Below are positions 57,955 to 64,000 of a stretch of DNA of 64,000 nt, in pieces (within the stretch, counting starts at the first letter, position 1; the number at the start of each line of letters is the position of its first letter). The DNA lies in contig JAVXUO010000408.1 of the NCBI GenBank assembly GCA_033065855.1, positions 372,001-436,000 of the forward strand, given 5' to 3'. This DNA comes from Escallonia rubra. Its lineage: Eukaryota; Streptophyta; Magnoliopsida; Escalloniales; Escalloniaceae. The position numbers were made by a program, and so were the translations under genes. A model generated the notes under the pieces. It had not been told where the DNA came from. It did not search any database and saw only the letters and a program-made list of their open reading frames with translations.

Positions 57955-59001
57955 CTGAGAACAGCCGTGGTGACTTTCATTGTTGTTGCTAACGAAGGTA
58001 CTCTCTCTCTCTCTCTCTCTCTCATGCATGGAATCTGATACATCATTCATACTTCATACGTCCGAAGCACAAACCGTCAATCTATCAGACAAAAAACTCA
58101 TCTGATAGCTTCAATAACTTGCATGGAACATGCTTTTGGTTTTACTTGTCATAATGTGAACATTCAAATATCTAATGCTGCCTCTTTCTTTATTTTTGAA
58201 GGTTCACTCTTCATTGCAAGCACGATCACATCCTGTACCTCACGTTTACCACTTATAGTTGTTACGAGTGGCTGAGAAATAAAAAGTACACCTTAGGGGT
58301 TGCCTGGTTCAGTACCACAAAAGAGGTGTTCCCTCATACGTAGGTTATTAATTTTATTGGTGCAACATCATATTTTGTATACACCATAAGTTGTAACAGA
58401 TTGTGCATCAATTTGCAAACTAGTTTTTTTTAATGTTTCAAACCATTCATCTTTTACTGCTTTGGTTGCACTTGGCTAATACGTGGGCAGTGTCTTTCAA
58501 TAAGCCAAGTAGATTTGTTACCTTTGATGTAAAAGAAGTTTGTATTAAAGAGCCAGTTTTTAGTTTTTAACAAGGGGCGTATGTGATCTGATACGTAAAT
58601 CCATGACCGGTTTTCATCCACATTTAGTAGTAGATTGTTGTATGTTTTCGTTAGACTATACTACCTAATAGACCTATTATTTGAATATTGTTCTCTGCTT
58701 TTGTTTCCTGAGTGTGTTATTTCATGCACTTAGGGTTTTATAAAAGTAAGGGACGATACATTAGACCCACCATTTGACTGCAAAATGTGTGTGAAATGAG
58801 TATAGATGTGCTTAGAAATTGAAAAGGGATCCTATGGAAACTGGAAAGGTAGCAGCCAACATGAAGTAATTTGACATTTTTGAACTTTTATACATTCACA
58901 AGCTATTTTTTGTTCGATTACATTGATGACAAGAACTTAGCTTGACTATAGGAATACCTTTTCACCTAGAGAAGTTACCACTATTTTTTCCCTCACTTAC
59001 A
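57955..59001 (+). other. Leader region of the transposase gene
   Basis: No coding frame. A probable 5' intron donor, GAAG/GTACTC, lies at about 57993, followed by a (CT)n tract (57998-58022); a possible acceptor, GACTATAG, ends at 58950. This would place the first ATG of the transposase in the second exon. The intron is an inference from splice-like sites only. Confidence 0.45.
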
Positions 59002-61157
59002 ATGAATTCACGCAATATGGACCAACAAGCTGATGTCAACGAGCAAGAGGTAGATGATGTATGCATTTTGCAGTCAAGACAATTTAATGTGCATGGAGGG
59101 AATGTTCATGAAGTACCAAAACTTGGAATGGAATTTGATTCGGAACAACATGCTTTTGATTATTATAGTGAGTATGCTCATCAGGTTGGTTTTAGTGTAA
59201 GAAAGCAACACGTTAAGAAAAGGGATGGAATCGTGACAAGGAGAACTTTATGTTGTTCAAAACAAGGTGAACGAGGTATTGATAAACGACGAGTAAATGT
59301 GGTGTATCATCGTCCCATTTCAAGAGTAGGTTGTAAAGCACATATGAGCATTCTACTCCAAAAGGATACAAAATTTAAGGTGATATCTTTCAATGCAGAG
59401 CATAATCATGCTTTTGCCCCATCGCCTGCAAAGCACATGTTAAGGTAAAAAAGAAGACTTTCATTTAGTCAAACAGCTTTGGCAACCGATGCTATTAAGG
59501 TAGGAGTATCAGTTAAAAAGACTTTTCGTATACTAAGTCGGCAAGCTGGAGGTCATGAACACGTTGGTTTTTTAGATGTGGATTATGCAAATTATCTCTA
59601 TCGAACACGAGCGACCGAAATGCAAAAAGGAGATGCTGGTGCTCTGTTAAAGTATTTTCAGAAGATGAAGTTACACGACCCCTCTTTTTCTTATTTGATA
59701 CAGCTTGATGAGAATGACCTAATAACAAATATTTTTTGGGCAGATTCAAGGTCAGTTGTAGATTATAAGCATTTTGGAGATGTTGTATGCTTTGACACAA
59801 CCTATCGAACTAATGATTATGGTCGTCCGTTTGCTCCATTTCTTGGTGTTAATCATCATAAACAAACGGTTATCTTTGGTGCTGCACTGCTTTATGATGA
59901 AACTGCAGAGTCATTCAAGTGGTTATTTAGGACATTTCTTGGTGCAATGTCTCAAAAACAACCAAAGACAATTCTCACTGATCAATCCGCTGCCATGGCA
60001 AATGCAATTGCAGAAGTGTTCCATGAATGCAATCATCATTTATGTGTGTGGCACATCTATCAGAATGTGGCCAAACATTTAAGTCACGTATTTCATGCTT
60101 CTAAGGACTTTGCATCTGATCTTAGTTCTTGTGTATATGATTATGAGGATGAAGATGAGTGGATAGTTACATGGAATCAAATGAACAAGACGTACTCTCT
60201 CCAAGACAATGATTGGTTGAAAGGAATCTTTGAGTTAAGAGAGAAATGGGCTATGGTTTATGGTCGACATATGTTTACTGCGCGAGTCTATGAATCATGT
60301 CTTAAAGCAATATTTAGATCCAAGGCATAATTTTTTTGCGATTCTTTGAGCAGTATGACTTGTTATTGCAAGATCGACGATATACAGAGTTAAAATCAGA
60401 GTTCAAAATGAGGCAAACTAGTCCAGTGCCAATAGCTAATGTTGAGATGCTAAGACATGCGGTTGAGGTATATACTCCTGAGATGTTCAATATGTTCCAA
60501 TATGAGTATACAAAGGCTTGGGATTGCAGTATTCATAAAGTTAGCAAGTCTGAAAACGTTTCGGATTACAAAGTTGTTTTTGGCGGAAAGGGAAGAGAAC
60601 ATCTTGTAAAATTTGAAGCCGAGACAACTACTGTGCAATGTAGTTGTATGAAAGTTAACTTTGTTGGCATTTTATGTCGTCATGCTTTGAAAGTTCTTGA
60701 TAAGAAAAACATCAAGAGGATACCACCTCAATATATATTGAAAAGATGGACAAAAGATACAAAGGATGCAATAGTAAGTGATTACCGTGGTGCTCAGGTT
60801 CAAGGCAAATCTCAAGAATCTATTGGAAAGCGGTATTCCTATTTAAGTCATGATTTTCAAGAACTGGTCACACTTGCAGCAGAGAACGAAGATATGTACA
60901 TATATGCGCATCAGTACTTAAGTAAATTGCTCAAGGATTTGGAAGAAATGAAGAAAACTTATTGCTGTAGTACTTTGGATCCAGATACTAATACACAAGA
61001 TGATCTTCTTAAAAATGTGCCCCAACTAAATGATGGTGTCGTGTCTCAATGCCCCCGGGGGATAAAAAGAAAAGCTACAGTTGGACGTCCACGTAAAAGG
61101 TTTAAGGATCTACTTGAGCAATCCAGAAGGCACAAGTCACAAGTAAAAGCTACACAA
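59002..61157 (+). pseudogene. FAR1/FHY3-like MULE transposase, main exon, two disruptions
   Basis: From ATG 59002: a FAR1 DNA-binding domain (about residues 50-145: FDSEQHAFDYYSEYAHQVGF, CCSKQGE, GCKA, then HNH) of the WRKY-GCM1 zinc-finger type. Then the MULE transposase domain, with DTTY at residue 265, TDQ at about 327 and CVWH at 348-351 as the first catalytic positions and zinc-like motif, then a SWIM zinc finger CSC.....CRH at about 60639-60692, and an AT-hook-like GRPRKR near the end (about 61084). It is broken by one in-frame TAA (59446-59448) and one frameshift in the T run at 60325-60337. Otherwise domains are full length. The open frame upstream of 59002 starts at a TTG and is probably not translated. 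FAR1/FHY3 transcription factors derive from such transposases, but the TIRs and TSD show this is the transposon. Confidence 0.93.
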
Positions 61158-61895
61158 GTACTATTCTGTCTCTAGGTTCCCAAAAAATGGTTATACATTT
61201 TTATCTTTCCATAGTCATATGGTACCGTCCAAACATTTTTCTATATGATGTGATGTTTTGTAGGGTACCTCCAATAATGGACGAGGCTCGCAACAAAAAG
61301 GGCGCAAAATTGGACGACAAAATGAACATCAGGAAGAGCATTCTGAGAAGGAAGATGAGGTGATTTTTGATTCATTTGTCACCGTATTCTCACAATCTGA
61401 TTTATAGTGTAGATAAGACTGATTCAACATTTTTGTTTTAGATACTACTGCTGTATACAGTAAAGTAAATGATGAGCATGACATTGTTGATGATACATTG
61501 CCCCTTCAAAGTCAGGTAACTACAAATGTTGCCTAAGGTCAATTGTTATATTGTCGTTCTGATAGCCAAATTAGACCATCTTTTTATTCAATCTTTTCTT
61601 GGTGAGTGTTGTTTTTACAGTACCCTCTTATCTCAAGGGAATCACAAGAGCGTTCAAATAATTACGTTATACCTTCCATCAATATTAATTCTGGTCCAAA
61701 GATATGGGCATGTCATCATATGTCCTTCACTGAGTTGCTTCAGGTAAATATGTGATATACAAGTACTTGTCTTTAAACCATTGTTGTAACTTTGCTTTGC
61801 TTTTCTAGGCATCTTCAATTTGTTATGACACTTTGCAACAACATAACCAAGAGGACAACGACTCTGACAAACAGGACGGAGAAGATGGCGGCTAG
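61158..61895 (+). pseudogene. 3' exons of the MULE transposase
   Basis: After a donor at 61158 (CAA/GTACT) the frame can be followed through GT-AG junctions: 61264-61359 (GTSNNGRGSQQKGRKIGRQN start), about 61442-61515 (ends LPLQSQ), 61621-61743 (YPLISRESQERSNN start, ends FTELLQ) and 61809-61895 (ASSICYDTLQQHNQEDN start, ends with TAG at 61893). The last two introns keep phase 0. The junction between the second and third exon is off by one base, so either a small indel or a different splice site applies there. The tail is hydrophilic and acidic without a known domain. Confidence 0.65.
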
Positions 61896-62629
61896 AAGAA
61901 AACAAAAAATGATGGGTTGATCCATTCGTTTAGATCACTTGTATTCCTCCATTGAAACAATGTTTACGTTATTACTTCTGTTTTTACTCCTCCAAAGGGT
62001 TTGAAAAAAAATTAGATTCATCAGTGCTAGTGACCATATGCTTGTTGTGGGTAATTGATTGGCGAAACGCCAAAGATGACTTTGCAAACGTTTGTATTTG
62101 CACATTACCGTATTTAATTATTAAGCGAATTTGATATAAGTTTATCAGAAGTTTGTTGATATCAATAGAAGTTCCTCAGAAGTTTGTTGATATTGTTAAA
62201 TATCATGTACATAGATGTGCCACTACATGCTGCAAGCATAGCATGGATGCACGCTTTCCTGGGCCCTTCTTAGGTGGTAGTAATAAAAAAAGTGACGAAA
62301 ATACAATGAAGTTGCCTCTTGACCAGGTGTATGAACGAAAGGAATACTTGATCATAAAACAGCAGAGTATCCTTCATCCCGAGTATCCTTGGTACTACCA
62401 CTTGGGTACATTTTGCATGCAACGAGTCTTTGCAACCATAATTTGCAAACATCACCACCACCTCCAAAATCCCAATACCATAAATGAATTATACTTTGCT
62501 GATCGGTAATTTGCTCCGACAACCGCGAGTAAACAAGAACATTTGGTAAGCAGCTTTGAGAAACATAAAAGGAGATTAGAGAAGTATAATGACTGGCACA
62601 TTTTCTTTAGCTCTAGACAAATAGAAAAT
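61896..62629. other. 3' region of the Mutator element
   Basis: AT-rich sequence between the transposase stop and the rearranged TIR-tip copy. A 118-codon + frame at 62153-62509 has no recognisable motif. Transposase polyadenylation probably occurs here ('aataat' and 'aataaa'-like signals such as at 62631). Confidence 0.5.
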
Positions 62630-62667
62630 GAATAAAATTTCGCTGCTGGTGGAGGAGTTCAATGATC
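62630..62667 (+). repeat. Displaced TIR tip fused to a kinase sequence
   Basis: 62630-62648 repeats the terminal 19 bp GAATAAAATTTCGCTGCTG in the left-end orientation. It is joined to GTGGAGGAGTTCAATGATC (62649-62667), which is the inverted copy of kinase sequence at 62813-62831. Confidence 0.85.
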
Positions 62668-62811
62668 CATCACTAATACAAGTGACTACATCTTCCGTTT
62701 CTCATAACATCCATCACAAACTACCACTGGAAAAGCTGAAGGAAAATGAAAAATATGGGAACCGAAAGGGTTGCTGCTGAAGAAAACAAATATACCCAGA
62801 TGGGAATATTT

Positions 62812-62926
62812 GTGATCATTGAACTCCTCCACCCAGCTCAGTCCAAAGTCCATAATCTTCAGGAGAGAGTCCTTGCTTTGGCTAAAAAACAAGCAGTTCT
62901 CAGGTTCAAGTCCTTGTGAACTAGCC
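62812..62926 (-). pseudogene. Captured Ser/Thr protein kinase fragment (catalytic loop to DFG)
   Basis: On the minus strand, RLVHKDL is followed after a missing base by PENCLFFSQSKDSLLKI and MDFGLSWVEEFND. This is kinase subdomain VIb (HRDLKPEN-type, Ser/Thr signature) with correct spacing to the DFG motif of subdomain VII (62842-62850). The fragment has no upstream or downstream kinase subdomains. The HRDL..PENC part is inside the right TIR and is repeated in the left TIR; the DFG part lies just inside it. A second kinase codon change (HRD to HKD) is seen here but not in the left copy. The donor gene cannot be named, although the 'MDFGLS.VEEF' wording recalls a plant CDPK-related kinase group. 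Confidence 0.85.
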
Positions 62927-63459
62927 GTTTGATTTTAGGTGATTAAACCAAGCCGTTTGCAGCTTCAGTTCTCAAGCTTCAATACCACGACTGAAGAATA
63001 CTGGCCCTGTGCAGCGCCGCTCGCAATCTGCCTGACCACGGCCGCGGCCTCCCTTCCGAGTACTTCTGCGACACAAATCCTGTCGAACAAGTGAACAATC
63101 CCGTCGAACAGCTCGCGCCCCCATAGAACAAGTTGCTGCACACAATCCTGTGTTATTATGTGTGCAGCATCTACACAGATTGTTCGCTGAGAGAGATAGC
63201 TAAATGGGGGATAGATGGAGAGAGAGAGGGAGAGAGGGGGAGAGAGAGAGAGAGAGAGACCTACTAGTTAACAGCTTGTTAATCACCTACAATCAGCTGA
63301 TAATGTAGGGACTTGCCGTTTAACAGCAACAAGCCGTCATCTAAAGCCATCTGCTCGCGTGGGATGAAGATTGCGGACACACACGTGGACCATTCAGAAG
63401 CTGCCACGTGGCAGGTAGCAGGAACTCGCTGCTACCTGGTCAGCAGCGAAATTTTATTC
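62893..63459 (-). repeat. Right TIR of the Mutator element
   Basis: 567 bp, inverted match of 57432-57954. It is longer because of an extra (GA)n tract and a 'ctactagttaacagcttgttaatca' stretch (63220-63300). Confidence 0.93.
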
Positions 63460-63468
63460 CTTTAACAT
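63460..63468. repeat. Target site duplication of the Mutator element, right
   Basis: CTTTAACAT, equal to 57423-57431. It lies 32 bp from the stop codon of the third PUP copy. Confidence 0.93.
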
Positions 63469-63500
63469 TAAAACTTCTAAAGAACACCTTCATATTCATA

Positions 63501-64000
63501 CTAGCGACTAAAACTTTTCAAGGAAACATGCTGTTGACTCTCGTTGACTACTTTGTCTTTTGCCCTCTCCTCCCCATTCCTCTTCTTTTGGTTAACGTAA
63601 ATGCCATACACATAGGAACAGAACCCCCACCAGCACAGCAGCGTGGACACCACTTTTGCACCTCCAAACTCGTCCCCATACACCAGGACACCTCCCAACA
63701 CGTTCATGGCCATTAGCACCGTCATGCAGATCCCGCTCGTCAACGACGTCGTGCAGAAGATCATCCCAGCCGTGCCCAGAAAGCACAGCTGCCATGTGAA
63801 CACGTTAAACCCAACGGTTAACCAGTAAGCCCTCGGGCCCAGGTCAAACACCCACGAACTCTCGTTCCTCATCTCCGCAAACCCTCTGTCCCATGCCATC
63901 CCTGCAAAGGCCAACGCCGTCGCTGCCACCTCCATCACCAGCTGCATTTCCACCACCATCGCGTAACAGTACACCTTCCTGTATATCATCTCCATCAAGG
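63501..64000 (-). CDS. Purine permease, third copy (C-terminal part, cut by the window edge)
   Basis: The frame runs open from the window edge to a stop at 63503-63501. It encodes the C-terminal 165 or so residues of a PUP transporter: MEMIYRKVYCYAMVVEMQLV, WQLCFLGTAGMIFCTTSLTS, AMNVLGGVLVYGDEFGGAKV and WGFCSYVYGIYVNQKKRN. It is closer to the intact copy than to the pseudogene and has no disruption in the visible part. The C-terminal end differs: the Gln/Leu-rich tail of the intact copy is replaced by QQHVSLKSFSR after a small deletion. The Mutator element begins 32 bp after the stop codon, so the transcript's 3' end must lie in the transposon. Whether the N-terminal half is intact lies outside the window. 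Confidence 0.88.
   Translation of the reverse strand, partial: LMEMIYRKVYCYAMVVEMQLVMEVAATALAFAGMAWDRGFAEMRNESSWVFDLGPRAYWLTVGFNVFTWQLCFLGTAGMIFCTTSLTSGICMTVLMAMNVLGGVLVYGDEFGGAKVVSTLLCWWGFCSYVYGIYVNQKKRNGEERAKDKVVNESQQHVSLKSFSR

Larger units (their letters stand above)
57432..63459 (+). mobile_element. Full-length Mutator-like element with FAR1-type transposase, 6,028 bp
   Basis: Bounded by the 9-bp duplication CTTTAACAT and by terminal inverted repeats of 523 bp (57432-57954) and 567 bp (62893-63459). Both begin GAATAAAATTTCGCTGCTGA. One multi-exon transposase gene lies on +. A kinase gene fragment lies at the inner TIR edges, and a displaced copy of the TIR tip lies at 62630-62648. Unit A supplies the pre-insertion sequence. 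The closeness of the two TIRs and the presence of both duplications indicate a fairly recent insertion. Confidence 0.95.
42013..64000 (-). repeat. Duplicated unit C, expanded by insertions, with a third PUP copy
   Basis: At 42013 the sequence matches unit A from about 23208 and unit B from about 27775 ('tactgtaaagcaaggttctc'). Similarity continues to about 43660 and is picked up again at about 56270-57431 and 63460-64000, where the PUP 3' end lies. About 550 bp of the left part of the unit is missing at the SIRE junction. The gaps are filled by a SIRE-like element, two TIR elements and a Mutator element. 42013-43660 itself has no gene. Confidence 0.78.

Noticed and set aside
58942-59001. N-terminal extension of the transposase
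   Set aside because: The open frame begins at a TTG and contains a likely splice acceptor (58950); the first in-frame ATG is 59002.
58942-61895. Host FAR1/FHY3 transcription factor gene
   Set aside because: The gene lies inside matched TIRs with a 9-bp TSD and has a stop and a frameshift, so it is the transposon's own transposase.
62153-62509. 118-codon frame in the Mutator element
   Set aside because: No recognisable motif and not joined to the transposase by splice sites; possible but unsupported second gene.

Overview
The window is nuclear DNA of a flowering plant, most likely a eudicot. The support is a purine-permease (PUP) gene family, SIRE-type Copia and Tat-type Gypsy retroelements, a FAR1/FHY3-like Mutator transposase, DUF630, MATE and kinase gene fragments, plant hAT and Harbinger-like elements and a tRNA-derived SINE. 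Species cannot be told from the sequence alone. Host coding content is low and most of the window is nested transposable elements.

Layout. 1-2.9 kb: end of an LTR retroelement on the minus strand (PBS next to an LTR starting TGTAACGCCC), split by a 1.88-kb Pack-MULE that carries pieces of two unrelated host genes (DUF630 on +, MATE transporter on -). 3.9-4.7 kb: Copia remnant. 4.8-11 kb: LTR-type element with a long degenerate tandem array and a 2.2-kb nested solo LTR. 11.3-15.7 kb: three non-autonomous DNA elements (hAT with 8-bp TSD, a long-TIR element, a Harbinger-like MITE). 16.2-21.8 kb: Tat-like Gypsy LTR, gag and protease on the minus strand, interrupted by a second hAT relative.

22.7-64 kb is a local array of duplicated units, each with a PUP gene on the minus strand. 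Unit A (about 22.7-27.0 kb) holds the one intact gene, 24873-26015, 380 codons. Unit B (about 27.0-35.7 kb) holds a PUP pseudogene split by a 1.27-kb hAT element, with a SINE at its 3' end. Unit C (42.0 kb to the window edge) holds the 3' part of a third PUP copy at 63.5-64 kb. Its 3' flank has been stretched to more than 20 kb by a SIRE-like Copia element, itself hit by a 3.15-kb solo LTR, by two TIR elements in TA repeats, and by a 6.03-kb Mutator element. A truncated SIRE element (35.7-42.0 kb) separates units B and C.

The most notable object is the Mutator element at 57432-63459. It has 9-bp target duplications, terminal inverted repeats of 523 and 567 bp, a multi-exon FAR1-like transposase gene with one stop codon and one frameshift, and a captured Ser/Thr-kinase fragment whose catalytic loop lies at the inner edge of both TIRs. 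Because the PUP units are paralogous, several insertions have an intact empty site elsewhere in this same window, which makes their boundaries unusually well supported.

All calls come from reading the sequence and recalled family motifs; no database search was run.
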